A stretch of DNA of 64,000 nucleotides from Gamarada debralockiae (taxonomy: Eukaryota > Ascomycota > Leotiomycetes > Helotiales > Hyphodiscaceae): contig NXFV01000506.1 of NCBI GenBank assembly GCA_002803225.1, positions 1-64,000 on the forward strand, in the 5' to 3' direction. Made by a program: the position numbers and the translations under genes. The notes beneath the pieces were generated by a model. The model saw only the letters and a list, made by a program, of their open reading frames with translations, was not told where the DNA came from and made no database searches. Shown one piece after another: positions 30,953 through 43,517 of the stretch (position 1 is its first letter; the number at the start of each line of letters is the position of its first letter).

Positions 30953-32369
30953 GAGATGAAGTTTACAACAGGTTTTTGATATGAAGATACCTTATCTGCA
31001 TTTTGAACGTGGTTTGGCGTGGTGTTTGAGAGCACATATCTGGAGTTTGCAGTAGGATTTATGGATGGAGGCAAAGCATTGGGCGGGCGGCTTGGTCCCT
31101 TTCTGCATAGACCAGGTGGCCAGAACTGGCTCTGTAGAAATTGGCGGGATACAGGTGGTGGTTCAATGTTTATTATATACCCTTCGAAGTTGTAGTTGAT
31201 AATTGTATTTGATCGTGGTTTCCTCGCTTAGGGAGACTCAAAGCAAGAGCGATCTCAAAATTCAAAAACTCGCTCGTTCAAAATGAGACAACGTATTCAT
31301 TGCCCACTCTTATACCATCAATAGTTGAACCAATACGATTATTTCGATCCAGATAAGACGATATAAACCTCATCTCAAGCCAAACACTGCAACTACTTCA
31401 TATATGCTTTGGATATAGACGCACCCCTACTGGGCTACATCAATTTCCTACACTCACCCAAGATTATCCTTGCCCTCTGATTTTCCTCGCGCTTTCACAT
31501 CATTTTAGCAACTAAGATCTGACAATGCGATTCACAGCAGGTACTTGCCTGGTGCAATGTAGCACAGCACGGAAGTGCTATGGAACACACCGTTGCAACT
31601 CGATTCACCTTTCAGAGATTCGATGAGGGTTTTGTTTGCGAACCTCCGACGCGTCAGGGCTTCCCGCGCTCCCAAAACATATCCGAATTTGGATAAAGTA
31701 TCCGACCATCAAAGACATGCGAAATGCGGAGAGAAAGATAGCGCCAAGATAATGCAATCATGTCTCTGATAGGGTCCTTTTATCCAGACGTCCAACCGTT
31801 CCAACGGGAACGGGCATGATTGACCCCCAACTTTTTCTGCAAATGGCGCAAGGCCCGCGTCCTGCAAATGGTCACACCGATCATCTCCACTTTCTCCAAA
31901 GGTGTGGCATAAACTCTATGCTACGTCTGGACATATCTTTCGAGGTCCCTCTGGGGTTTAATGCATCTAACTTCGTCCTTCGTGACTTCCTTTTCCCCTT
32001 CGAGTTCTGCTCCCTCCCCCATTTTCCTAGTCGAATTGTGAATCAGCTCACTTTGTCCGTTATACCAACGCCTCTCAGGTAACTCGGCCTATCTCTCACG
32101 ATAAGAAACTTGGGTGCCCTTATACAAAGCTTTTGCTCCTCTCCCGTCGAAGGCTTTCTTCATGTCCTTGATTTCGCACAGCATTTCCTATCGCGCTCCT
32201 GTTGTGTTTACTAACAGTATTAGGAGCTTCCTCATTTACAACGAACCAATTTCACCCAGCGGATTAAAATACGTCTCCAACTGCGCTCGGCCAATCCTTT
32301 CACGATATTTAAACACGTCACGGGACTGTAAAGGCCTCCAGAGTCACATCCTAAATCAATACCCTTACA
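30953..32369. other. Intergenic, DUF3445 gene promoter
   Basis: 1.4 kb between the giant gene and the DUF3445 gene on the same strand. No family-like frame; several pyrimidine-rich stretches in the second half. Confidence 0.5.
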
Positions 32370-33945
32370 ATGACATTTTCAAGTGTCCTGCCAGACCAGT
32401 GGATTCTCGGTCTCGGCCTGGTATTCCTACTATCTGCAATCACTGCTTTGACGTTTAGTAAACGTCAACGAGATGCGGTGTTTGAAAGGCTACGCTTTCA
32501 TCGGCGGCGGGCTTCTGGGGCCTCAACACCACCACGGTCGTTTTCACCAGACAAGAGTACAGTGGATACCTCAGCTCCCGACTACGCAGATACTTTCCCG
32601 CCATCCAGACGATGCGTTCTTCCAGAACTTGCAGGAAAACTTTCCGCGTCGAACCAGAAAATCCCCGTGGGCACTGAGCCCTCCTTGGACTTCCTTCGAA
32701 ATGATCCATTGCCAACCACTCGGTCTTACGATCTCGAGAATGATGCTCCAAAGTATACACCTACTGGCTTCTCAACAGAAGAGATCAAAGCACTGGGAGA
32801 CTTTCCAGCGTACGACATCTTAAGCGGTGTTCCACTCCCCGAGCCATACGTTAACTTCGATCCCGCCAAAGCCCTACCCAGACCCTATCGTCCTTTCAGA
32901 TGGGCGTACCATCAGACCATGTGTGAGTAGCATCTGACAGTATTCTCCTGAGGATATCACTGATGGGATAATAGCATTGACGAAAATGGAGCCCGATTGG
33001 TGGCTAGAGGTCGAGAACACATACGTCAATCGGGTTAACGAACGGAAGGAACTTTTCCAAAAGAATGGAAAGATGGTTTTGGACTACCTGCCTGGATCCG
33101 AACTCGCTTGCAAAGAGCTGATGGAGATGTGTCTCCAATTCTACTGCGCCCGATATCCTAAACACTTCTCCTTGTCAGCTGACAAAAGGACCTTCCACAA
33201 CGCCATTCTGAAGGAGGACACCGACATCAAAAGCATGCACCCATTGCATGTACTCCTCAACAACATCCCAGAGGACTTCGCAATCGTACTTCGAAATGAG
33301 AACGACGGCATGTATTATTTCCGTGCTGGTGTCATCTGCAGCTCGTTAGGCTGGAACGTCAGCACCAAAATTGGCATGCAACTGAAGGAAATCCACAAGC
33401 CTATTCCGGACTACAAGGAGAAGATGTCGTTCAGCATGGATCGATACTTCAGCAAGATGCCCACCAATGCTCCCATTCAACGAGGCAGCTGGGGACTTGA
33501 GGTTGGATCCCCATTGTTCATGCCACCAGGTGATCCCCATGAGAAGCTTCGCGACAGCCAGCAGGAGAGCCTGACAATGGAGGAATGCAATTTGAGGGTT
33601 GACTGGCAAACTCTGCGAAGATTGCCGTTGAGTGGCGGAATCGTCTTCAATTTCAAAGCTCTGTTCACACCGGTTCAAGAGTTCCGTGACGAGCCATATA
33701 TCCCAGCCTTGTTGGTCAAGATCTTGAAGGAGGGGAAGAGGAGTTTGATGGAATATAAAAATACGTGGCATGTTGAGCACGTGTGCATACCGGAGTTGGA
33801 GAGGTATGCAGAAGATCAAGTAGCGAAGGGACTGGTCCGGCCTGAGAATCCGGAAACGGAGCACACTTGGACTGTGGCGACTCTACAGGAAAGCCCCTAT
33901 TTCCCTGGATGGGAAGAGAAGTGGAGGAGACAACAGGGGTTTTAG
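32370..33945 (+). CDS. Membrane-anchored DUF3445 / HODM-like protein
   Basis: Two exons (32370-32922, 32975-33945) encode about 507 residues. An N-terminal anchor (ILGLGLVFLLSAITAL, residues about 12-27) is followed by a basic linker (SKRQRDAVFERLRFHRRR) and a DUF3445 domain. Family motifs include PYRPFRWAYHQTM, MEPDWWLEVENTYVNR, HPLHVLLNNIPEDFAIVLRN, YYFRAGVICSSLGWN, DRYFSKMPTNAPIQRGSWG and a C-terminal KNTWHVEHVCIPELERYAED. The domain is related to haem-dependent oxidative N-demethylases, so an oxidative reaction on a small amine is possible but unproven. The N-terminal anchor suggests the ER membrane with the domain facing the cytosol. Confidence 0.8.
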
Positions 33946-35481
33946 AGATATTATGGACGTGGTTTCTTTAGATGTCGACGGTTTGTGGGGCTTGGGTGGC
34001 AATGTTCGACTCGAGCAACAGATAGAGCAATTAAAGAAGCAGCTGCCGCCTGTGAGAGCGAAATGAAAACATGCTCCTTCCACAAACTTTAATTGCTCTT
34101 TCATGTCGAGACATTCAACTGAAAGGTGCCACGCATAACACAAAATTTTCACTCAGAAAACCTTCTGTTTGAATCTCAGAATTTGAAGGAGTGATTGATG
34201 TCTTATGCCAGTTCGTACGACAATGTGTTCGGACAAAGGCAAGCCAGAGTATTATTAGAGACGAGGCATAATGCAGATGTTGAGGCTCATTGTTCAACAT
34301 TATTTGAATTATTATTCGCACGGATGAAACTACCGGCTTGTCGACCCACAGCGCAATGAGAAAAATAATAGCTTGGTCGGCACACACTTCCAACGATTCA
34401 GACACAAGAGTTCTGGTCCGAAAACATTCATCCCGAGGTTTTAGAGCGGCGAAGGGAGTGGCACCTCTCTAAAAACCAACGTCCCAAATGCTTTTATCAA
34501 TAGTACACGATGCATCATCACCACAATTTATCCGACGTGCTTAGAACCATTCCAAGCGGTCCTAAACCAATTCCGCGGATCAGGAGTACATTAAACTACC
34601 ACCTATTATTTGCAGTTTTGGATCGAGTTGAGGACAAACTCTTTATCCATCTTCCGTCATCGTCAACACCTCCGCTCTGCGACTGCCCCCGCGCAAAATA
34701 TCTTCTCCGAATCTAATGCTGTCACTTTACGAACCCCTCGGAATTATGACTTTACGTTGATATCTGAAGAAATTAGGATCATTGACGTGGGGCCGATGAC
34801 CTAATTGAGGTCTTGAAAGGAAGGAAGAGGTACGCTGCGACCCAGGACCCTGATCTTGGAAGATTTGAATTCTGTATGTGCTCGGATTGCCCAACAATTC
34901 GATCATTTTGGGCTTTGCGAAGTGACTGATTATCGCCAAATCAGGTCCCACATCGAACAAGACAGACCTCATCGTTGCCTCTGCCGTGAAGAACAATACA
35001 ACTTGCGGGGAAGCGGATCTTTAGGCCGAAGACCAGCTTTTTCAACCTTCATTCGACGGAAGCGATGCCAAAAATTGCATTTCAAAGGTCCATAGACCAA
35101 GATTTGCCACTACATTGACGACATATTTGCCCTACGTTGTATCTCCAACACTGCGATGCCAACCTCTATTTCTTACGACCGTCCGATTATTGCCCGCAAT
35201 ACGACCAGAGAGAGGAGGATTACAACATAGTCCGCTGCTTTCAATACGTAACGACCAAGATCTGCAAGAGGTAGTATCATGTACCTCTGTGATTTCGCAT
35301 AGATCTGGTCGATCGGTCGCGCCTAAGAGTGCAACCTCCTTCCAAAGGGACCCATGGTATATCACCTGTGCATCAACGCTGCAGCAGTCAGCCAAGCCAG
35401 CAATCGCTTTTGCCCTGCCACCGTAACCCTCCCAGTCGTCGCCAAGTATCACCTCCCAGACAGTTTTGGTCGTGTGTGACA
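33946..35481. other. Intergenic, upstream of the Zn2Cys6 gene
   Basis: 1.5 kb without a supported gene. Several short frames occur, but none has conserved residues or splice support. Confidence 0.5.
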
Positions 35482-38128
35482 ATGAATCTGGATTCGGCCT
35501 CCAGTGCATCCAGCAATCCGCCTCAAGCCCCGGCCAGAGCAACGCGAGGGGCTATTGCAGCTCAGGTGAGACACCATTTCGAGGACGCCGTTGGTGTCCA
35601 GACCCCCTACCATCTATACTCTCCAGGACTAACCACAAGATGAAAGGCCTGTGATACCTGCCGAGCAAGGAAGCAAAAATGTGACGAGCAACGACCAAAG
35701 TGCAGCCTATGCCAGAGGATGAAACTGGAGTGTAGATATAGGGAACCCCAGCCGACGAAGTGAGTGAAGCCAAAAGAAACCCAACAGCTATGAAAGGGGA
35801 TTTGCCAACTCCGACGCTATCTTGCAGTGGGACACTACTTACTGAGTGATTTCAGGAAAGACAAGACTCTCGTTGAGATTCTGGACCGGCTTAAAAGCTT
35901 AGAAGGCAAAGTTGACAGACTTCCTACCCGCCCCCCTATGCAAAGCGGCTTTGGCCCTCCACAGCCGTCCCCTGCTAGCCAGCCTTCTTTCAGCGCCGAA
36001 GCCGAAGAACCACGTTCATATTCTGCTCAATCTTTCCGACCGTCCGCACAGCCCAGCCCTAGTGGTGTAGGGAGAAGTCAGCCATACCGTCATGCCTCTG
36101 CAGCTCATAAAATGCTGACATGGCCTGCTATACAACAACTTTTGTTGCAAGCACTACCATCGAATATTGGGGATCTGAAAATTCTGGAACAAGAGGGTTC
36201 TGCTTTCATAGTACAGATACAGGAGGGAACGCCAAATCTACCTCTGGACGAAACTTTGCAAGATAGGCCTTTCGTGGGCATGCAATCGCAAGCAACCAGA
36301 GCCACAGGAGGAGCAAGAACGACTTTTCCACACCTAACTCGAGAGATGATGCACCAATTGGCAACGGCTTATTTTGACACGTTCAATTTCATATACCCAT
36401 TTATGGACAGACAGAACTTCATCTCGGATACTCTCACGAAAGTGCACACGGAAGGATTTGACGGCGATACAGATTCGGTTATTGCACTTCTCGTCTTTGC
36501 ATTGGGAGAATTGGCCATAGAAGGTTCTCGTGGGAATCCCATTGAAGTGTACAAGGGTCGGGCGAGTGGCGTGAGAGGCGGAACTGTCTCAAAGCCTCCG
36601 GGCCTTGCTCTTTTCAATGAAGCGAGGAAGCGTATTGGATTTGTCTTGACGGATTGCGATCTCGAAAATGTTCAGATCTACTCTTTGGCGGCGTGCGTAG
36701 CCTCTCCTTAACTATTCTTACCATACAGTTTCTGCAGAACAAACGCATTTAACTTCTGGCTTTCTCACAGACTTTATTACGAATCCTGTTCACGTCACCT
36801 GGTAAGTTAGAGTTTGAGAGGTAGCTTGATTGAGACTCACGCCACGAAAACAGCAATTCTGGAGATTGACTGTCTCTGCCTCATTGGCATGCCAGGTTCT
36901 AGTCACGTGGTATGTCTTGCAGCACCCCAATCCTGTTTCCTGCTAATTCGATGCAGTAAGCCTATCAACTGGAATGACCCGAGAGGTGATCTTATTAAGC
37001 GAGCTTATTGGCACTGCGCAATAATGGAAACGTACGTTATTTCAGTCCGAGGTCAAGTATTCGGCCCCTGACTTTGACAGGGGTCTACATCTAGAACTCG
37101 ATCTACCACCCACGGGTCTCATCGGGCTCGAAGACCGAGTTGGTATTCCTAGCTTCAACAGTGCATTCTGTGAAGCAGATCATCGTGGAAATCAGTCATC
37201 ACACTTCGAAGCCCACTATGCTTCACAGGTTGCACTACGGCGGCTCTGTGCCAACCTTCATCGCACTATCAATGACTGTGAGTACTCTTCGTCTCCACGT
37301 TTCAAGTAGAGAGCCTTCTGAAGACCCTTCTGTTACTGACGAACTTTCAGCCATGACCAATAGCAATACTCATACCCCAACTTCTTCAGAGGAGTTTGGC
37401 GGACCGACAGCGAGCTCTCTGAAGCAGCTCGCAGGACAACTCACACAATGGCGTGGGATGCTTCCACGAGACTTGCAATGGGCTGAGGACGACCCTGCCG
37501 GCTTCCCATCCCCTCAACCGGTCATGGGGGGTTTCAATCAACCACTGGATCCAAGCCTATCACCGCACCAGGGACAATCAAACGTTCCCCTCTTCTCTAC
37601 AGACTTGGACAGTGAGCCAGTTCAGTATCCGTATATCTACGACATCCAAGTCGCACTACTGCGAACGAGATACTATTACGCAAAGTATATGGTCTACAGG
37701 CCATTTGTGTACAAAGCTTTGCACTTCCCGGAGCAGATGACTCAAGAGGACGCGGAGGGGGTTGCGGAGTGTTTAAGGGTACGTTTTCACGCAACACCTT
37801 GTCTCCTTCCCAAAAGGGCTAACCACCTGGACAGTCCTGCTTGAAATGGCCACTCGCACTTTCCCCAACATCCCGGCACAAAAGACTAGTACCCTACCTC
37901 TTCTGCTGGTCACAGAATTTTCTCGGCATCCTCCTCATCTTCCACATGACACGGCACAACCCAATGCTACGAGATATACGAACGCAGCTTTGCGGGCCCA
38001 GATTCGAGGCCGAGGTTGACCAATCTGCAGAAATGATGCTGGATTGGATTAGAGATCTGAAGAACACGGATTCAGTGGCCATGTGGTGTTGGAAGATTCT
38101 GCAAGGCATTTACCACATGGAAGGGTAA
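35482..38128 (+). CDS. Zn(II)2Cys6 transcription factor with fungal_trans domain
   Basis: Nine exons (35482-35565, 35647-35759, 35856-36692, 36771-36801, 36854-36909, 36957-37031, 37081-37277, 37351-37778, 37835-38128) give 704 residues. The binuclear zinc cluster is in exon 2: CDTCRARKQKCDEQRPKCSLC then C in KLECRY. A linker and coiled-coil (LVEILDRLKSLEGKVDRL) follow for dimerisation. The middle-homology region is recognisable from LATAYFDTFNFIYPFMDRQNF to LYYESCSRHLQFWRLTVSAS, NWNDPRGDLIKRAYWHC and ELDLPPTGLIGLEDRVGIP. The target pathway cannot be inferred, and the neighbours do not form a cluster. Exon lengths sum to 705 codons with the stop, supporting the model despite the small exons 4-6. 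Confidence 0.85.
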
Positions 38129-38476
38129 ATGATGTTCAAGTGAAGGAAGAAAGCAAATGAGATGAGAAACGAATTATGTTTGAACGATGATGTAGAAGCG
38201 GTTTGAATTGGAGCGTAACGTAAACTGATGTAAGATTGCTTTGGCGGGAACTTTGTTCAGCAATAGCGAAGGTGTTACAGTATTGTTGCGAGGCTGGCTA
38301 GCGCTCGGCTTCTGGCTCTGCTTCTGGCTCTGCTTACTCCAATTCGGGTAGACAAAAAGCGTTGGAAGAGCGTACTTAGACGTCCGCCAATCTATATAAC
38401 ATGTTGTCCGTTACAAGTGAACAACAGCTTCTTGAACCTGGTAGAGAAGTCTATTGCTCGTCACTCATCATCTCAT
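38129..38476. other. Convergent 3' spacer
   Basis: 348 bp between the stops of the Zn2Cys6 and dienoyl-CoA reductase genes. It contains a short imperfect repeat (ctcggcttctggctctgcttctggctctgc) near 38307. No gene. Confidence 0.5.
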
Positions 38477-39482
38477 CTATAACTTAGCCTTCTCAGGCTT
38501 CTGTCTCGTGAACGTATCATCTAAAAGATAATCCGGGTACTGTTTCCAACCTCCCATACCATGCGGAGCTCGCCAGTCTCCCCCATCAATGACAAGCACT
38601 TCTCCATTCACGAAATTCCCTGCATCACTGAACAGGTATACCGTCCCATCAGCAATCTCCTTTACTGTCCCGTATCGGCCCAATGGAACAACCTTAAACG
38701 CAGCACCACTCTGCTCCGCATCTCTGTTGCCCAACCTCGCCATACCTTCTGTGCCCATAATTGGACCAGGCGTGATGATGTTTGACGTTATGCCTCTGGG
38801 GCCGTATTCGATCGCAGTAGTAGCGGACAAAGCATCCACCCCAGCCTTGGCAACTGATACATGTGACTGCAATGCCATTCCCTTGAAATGGAACGTCGCA
38901 GACACAAAAATAATCCGCCCACCCGTTGATGGATTGGTCCCAGTATTCGGATTCTTAGCCGCAGACTCAATGAGATATGGCAGCGTAGCTTTGAGCGTAT
39001 TGAAAGAGCCAATTGTATCAATATCAATAACGGTCTTGAAGGCGTTTGAAGAGAGCCCCGAGATGGGAGAGAGGAAATTGCCTGCTGCTCCAGCAATGCA
39101 ATAGTCGATGCCGCCCAGCTCCTTCGCGCATCGCGCAACAGCGTTTTCCAGGTCCTCGATCTTTCGTACGTCCACGGCTCCGATGCCAATCACTTTTGCT
39201 CCTCTGCGTGCGGTTGCTATGTTCTTGGCCATGTTCTCTGTCTTTTCGACGTTTCGGCCGATGATACAGGCGTTGGCTCCGAGATGAACGAGGGCGCGGA
39301 CTTGGGCGCTGCAGATTGTGCCTGCTCCTCCCTGTTGGTAGACGGCGAGTTAGATACTGCAATTACTCTACTGGGATTGTGTTTGGGAAGCTGGCCTAAC
39401 TCACGGTACAAAAGACCACCTTGTTGTCAAAAATCCCATCTTTCCAGACCTCGGAGAGGTACTCAGATCTTGGCAAGGCCAT
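38477..39482 (-). CDS. SPS19: Peroxisomal 2,4-dienoyl-CoA reductase (SPS19/DECR2-like SDR)
   Basis: Two exons (39482-39405, 39331-38477) encode 310 residues. The protein belongs to the NADPH-dependent short-chain dehydrogenases that reduce 2,4-dienoyl-CoA during beta-oxidation of unsaturated fatty acids. Exon 1 (MALPRSEYLSEVWKDGIFDN) joins to the Rossmann motif VVFCTGGAGTICSAQV. NAG-type CIAGAAGNFLSPISGLSSNAF, DIDTIGSFNTLKATLPYL, SVAKAGVDALS and the family tail YGPRGITSNIITPGPIMGTEGMARL are present. The C-terminus is KAKL, i.e. the tripeptide AKL, a type-1 peroxisomal targeting signal. It lies head to head with ATG33. Confidence 0.9.
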
Positions 39483-39921
39483 ATTCTTTGCCTGTGATAG
39501 TGATTTCGGGATTGGATATGGTTTCAGTTGAATGAGTATCAGCGATCAAGAGGGAAAGTCGGAGAAGTTATATCACCAATCTTGCTGAGGAGAGGGGGGA
39601 AGCTAAACTCATCGGCTCAGCATGCGGCCGTAAATCATTGAGCGCTGAAGTCGGAGATTACTGAGCTCTCAATCTGACAGCCTGGGCTAATAAATCTGGG
39701 GAACCTCGGCCACATTGCCCGTAGCTTAAGCCATCTGGAACCTGAGGACATCAGGCACAAAGTGGTCAGTTTGACAGGGATCTCATCGAGCTGTCTTCTC
39801 TTTTCCTCAGTCGATAGACCGACAGCCGACGTCAATCCTCGCGAAGCGCTGTCGTCGCCAACAAACCTCTCTCCGGAATTTTTCACTATCTTATTCGGAC
39901 TGAAGACTACGAACTGAAATC
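39483..39921. promoter_or_regulatory. Divergent promoter SPS19 / ATG33
   Basis: 439 bp lie between the two start codons. No oleate-response-type CGGN(15-18)CCG repeat could be confirmed by eye. Confidence 0.5.
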
Positions 39922-40637
39922 ATGGCCTCTAGAACGGTCTCAACTCTCAAATTCGTGGGATCCGTTTCCCTCGGACTGCTCACCGTATGACATGCCCCTC
40001 CAAGTCCCCGCGATCAATTCCCCGCCTCTGCTTCTCAAATTAAACCCCCAGCTTCACCCGAACCACATAAGCTAACTGTTTGTTGCTGCAGGGCCTGTCC
40101 TACTCTCTCAGCAGTCTCACACTCCCAACTCTCCTAGATCTCCCATCCGCGACAAGCGCCTCCAGAGCCTTCGCCAACCTCACGTCCAGCTCCATTGTTC
40201 AATTACGGACGTTGGGCGGATTATCCGCCTCTTCGTTCTTCCTCGCATACTTCCTCTCTCCCCGCAGCCAAAAACATCCATACCTGCTGTGGACCACTCT
40301 TTTTGTCATCGGTAGCGCCTTCACTGACTCGATCATCCCGTTCTTCGTCACAAAACCTACCGTTACGCCGAGAGTTATAAAGCCAAAGGATCGGAAAGGC
40401 AAAGGAAGACAAATGGACGCTAGCTATGAAGTTCTGGGTCATGACAGCAATTCGGAGGGCACGATGAGCGGGGAGGAGATGGAAGAGGACGTTAATGGGG
40501 AGGAGGTTCGGCAACAGATGGAGGGCTTCAAGTTGAGCCAGATTGTCAGAACCGCTGTAGCTGGTTTGGGATTTACTATGAGCATTGTGGGCATTTGGGG
40601 AGATGGAGCCGCGGATGTTGTGATTGTTGAGATGTGA
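39922..40637 (+). CDS. ATG33: Mitophagy-related ATG33-like mitochondrial membrane protein
   Basis: Two exons (39922-39984, 40092-40637) encode 202 residues. Exon 1 (MASRTVSTLKFVGSVSLGLLT) carries the first membrane helix. Exon 2 continues with GLSYSLSSLTLPTLLDLPSA and helices at LGGLSASSFFLAYFL, HPYLLWTTLFVIGSAF and the C-terminal LGFTMSIVGIWGDG. The order of segments and the motif SPRSQKHPYLLW match ATG33, an outer mitochondrial membrane protein needed for mitophagy in yeast. Between the third and last helices is a polar loop (GHDSNSEGTMSGEEMEEDVN). Confidence 0.8.
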
Positions 40638-41088
40638 GCGCTAGTTTTTGAGCGTGAATGCATGGTACGGATCTGATAGGAATCAGTGACAATATGGATA
40701 CGGAGTATGGGGTTGCTGGTTGAACTGTGGTAGATAGGGATGTGTCTTTTCTTCACTCAATTCTTAAGGGATAACTCGGCCATGGCAAATATATTCTTCA
40801 TCCACGAATGTACAGATCAAACTGGCAAGTGCCAATAGTTCTTCTCCTTGAACTGCAAGGCAAATCGTTGCCCTCTTGGGTTTCCAAATCATGGTTACGG
40901 AAGGGCCGATCTTGATAGGTTAGGTGTCAACTTCAATGACCAAGTGAACAGCTTATCTTGGTACATATGGCATCACAGCAAAATCATTTAAGTCTTATAG
41001 TTCGAGAATCTTGAGACTAGGGTCTTCCCGAAGGCATATTTCTCCGAAGTGTAATTCCACATCAGTTTCAAGAGCATTTGCCTGATTT
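40638..41088. other. Intergenic
   Basis: 3' flank of ATG33. Nothing recognised before the decayed tandem copies. Confidence 0.5.
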
Positions 41089-41970
41089 CAACCAACCTGC
41101 ACTTTTCAAAATGGGACTATTTGGAAAGTTGAGCAAATCACCTACAATGAGCTTACTAACCTGTCCCGAATTCATCGGTGAAGCCTGGCGAGAAATTAGT
41201 AAGCCTCGAGCAATTTCCTCAATATCAACCATCATAGTGAGTCTCAATATTCACTCATAAATTTATCGCTCTAAAATATCAGTAGAGTCGATCCCAGTAA
41301 TGTGGTGGGGGTTTGCCTCGTGAAATCTGACGAGAAATTTCGATTTAGCCAGACGAAATTGACGAAGAGGGGTTGTAAAGAGCTGTTGAAGCTCCTGAAA
41401 GAGCATGAAAATCCATGGACATCATTGGTGCTAGGCATCAAGTCGGAACACTCTAAAATCTTTACCCACCAGGACGCTCCGAGTGCTATGACTTTGCTTG
41501 AAGAGTAGGTAGACACTGGAAAACTACGACCCACAATCAAGCATTTCAGTAGCTATCACGCACTATTCTTGCTCTATTACGTATCGACTTATTTAACCAG
41601 CGAAGTCCTCTGCAATGGAGCAATCGATTAGATTATTGGTTGGTATGCAGAGACTGGCAGGGCTCCTGTCATCAGTTGTGCGAAATACGTGCTTCAACTG
41701 GGAGTGGCAACCCGCCAGATATGCTAGAAGAACTGTTTGTGCAGTATCTTGCCCATTAGACCACGCTTCTTGAAAAGGACATGGGTGGTAAAACAGGTTG
41801 GGAAGACCTAGGGACTCTACAACAGCCTTTGTTCATGCTCTTGTTTCGAAAATAGATGGGACGGAAAGGATATGACTATAGTCCTTCAAAGAGTACGCGA
41901 TGCCACTTCCTCATGCATAAGGCGACCCAGCCCTGCAAGGAATGAGGAGGACGATATTTCAATCAACTCT
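41089..41970 (+). pseudogene. Decayed gene copy 1 (BTB/POZ-like remnant)
   Basis: Disrupted remnant homologous to copy 2. Blocks in order: KMGLFGKLSKSP; then, after stops and frame changes, KSDEKFRFSQTKLTKRGCKE; then APSAMTLLEE, a stop, VDTGKLRPTIKHFSSYHALF; then PPDMLEELFVQYLAH and a stop; and finally, in another frame, HKATQPCKE. The FRFSQTKL and (E)WVDTGKL blocks recall fungal BTB domains. With several stops and shifts it cannot encode the protein. Confidence 0.6.
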
Positions 41971-42259
41971 GCAAACTGTCGTTTGCCATCTTCAAGATCT
42001 GTACAATAGCTCTTAGTTTCCAGATCTGGTCCTCACGGGATCACACTCATCAGCCAACTTGTATGGTACCGGACCATCATGCATCAGAGCTTACATCATT
42101 TCCAAGTTGCCTTCGTTGTCACTTTCTCTCGTGGTCCAAGTTATGATTTCAGGAAGACCCAGCTTGAGCAAGCCACGCGCTAGCCTCAACCCTGGGTCGG
42201 ATCTTTTCCTGCATTCTAGCATAGTAATAACTTGGAGAAATTGGAACTAGAGTTTCAAA

Positions 42260-43091
42260 ATCGAATTTCCTTTCGTCAAACCCAGGAATTTCTCTCAACC
42301 TCTTCTTCTACACATATCATTCCTCTTCCGAGTATCCGATTCTTCGGAAAGTACACTTTTCCAACAATACCTACATTTCCAGTCGAAGTGGTACTCTTCG
42401 GAAAATCGAACAAATCTCTTACTAGACTTGACACTAACGGCCAGATGGAGGTCCTCCTGATGAGTACGGAAGAGACGTTTCGGTTCAGTGAGACGAAGTT
42501 AAAGCAGAGCGGCTGCAAAAGCTTCCCGAGACTTCTGAAAGAGATTTCTAAATCTGATGATAAGACCGTATTAGGCTCGGACAAAGATACACCCCTCTAC
42601 CAGACCTTTTAACTATGAGCAGGCTCCGAATGCAATGCTCTTACTTACAGAGTGGGTCGATACCGGGAAGCTACGCCCGACTATCAAACATAGAAGCGGT
42701 AGTGTCAAGAAAATATTACTTACTCTATTTCCTAGCTACGAGTTTAGCTACCGTAATGCTGTGCAACGCTATCGTGGACGAGGTTATTGCGTATTACACA
42801 GAGGTCAATATGGTTCCAACTCCACTAGCTGGGAATGAGTTACTTCAAATGTCGAGTGGAGAGCCGCCAGAGACGTTGAAAGAATTAATGGTGCAATATC
42901 TTGTAGGAAACATACACCATAGAGTAGAGCTGTGCAACCAAAATATCTGGGAAGAGTTGGGAGATATACAGTTTTCCTTGTTCAAGGCCGTACTTCACAA
43001 GGCCACGCAGGGAACAGACAGTTATTATCCCTCGCCGCAGACGAGGTGTAATCTTCATATACACGCAGAGACACAGCCTTGTAGGAAGTGA
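42260..43091 (+). pseudogene. Decayed gene copy 2 (BTB/POZ-like remnant)
   Basis: Second tandem copy, less damaged. FPVEVVLFGKSNKSLTRLDT, STEETFRFSETKLKQSGCKS and FPRLLKEI run in one frame to a stop near 42612. APNAMLLLTEWVDTGKLRPT continues in another frame, and the third frame carries LLYFLATSLATVMLCNAIVD, EPPETLKELMVQYLVGNIHH and HIHAETQPCRK to a stop at 43091. Each block aligns with copy 1. Short undetected introns could rescue parts, but the frame changes within conserved blocks favour decay. The BTB assignment is tentative. Confidence 0.55.
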
Positions 43092-43517
43092 TGACGAGCA
43101 AGCAGCTCTCGAAAGGAAGTTGGGCGAAAGAGGAAGGGGCGAATGCCGAATCAGGACTGAGTGTGACTATAAGCTCCCCTTGGATTCAAAATTTGAGGGG
43201 GACCAAATCTTCCTTCATTCTTTCAATATTTTCGAACCACTTCTCATAAGTTAGTGTTCGACATCACGACCTCGACATTACGACTTCACTTCATCAACAT
43301 GTCGTGATCTGATTATTGGCCTCTTCATCGTGCATGACGGCAAGATCAGTAGCTGAAATCATGTCAACGAAGTCTTCGGCATTAACAAGGTATCCAATCA
43401 TAAGTACTCATACAACATCGCGGTATCATATACGTCTCCCAGATTACCCAACCTGCAACCTCAAGAAATAAACACCATGCATTAAAAAGATTCAACCAAA
43501 CATCACCTTATCATCCC
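43092..43517. other. Intergenic
   Basis: 426 bp between decayed copy 2 and the C2-domain gene's stop. Nothing recognised. Confidence 0.5.
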
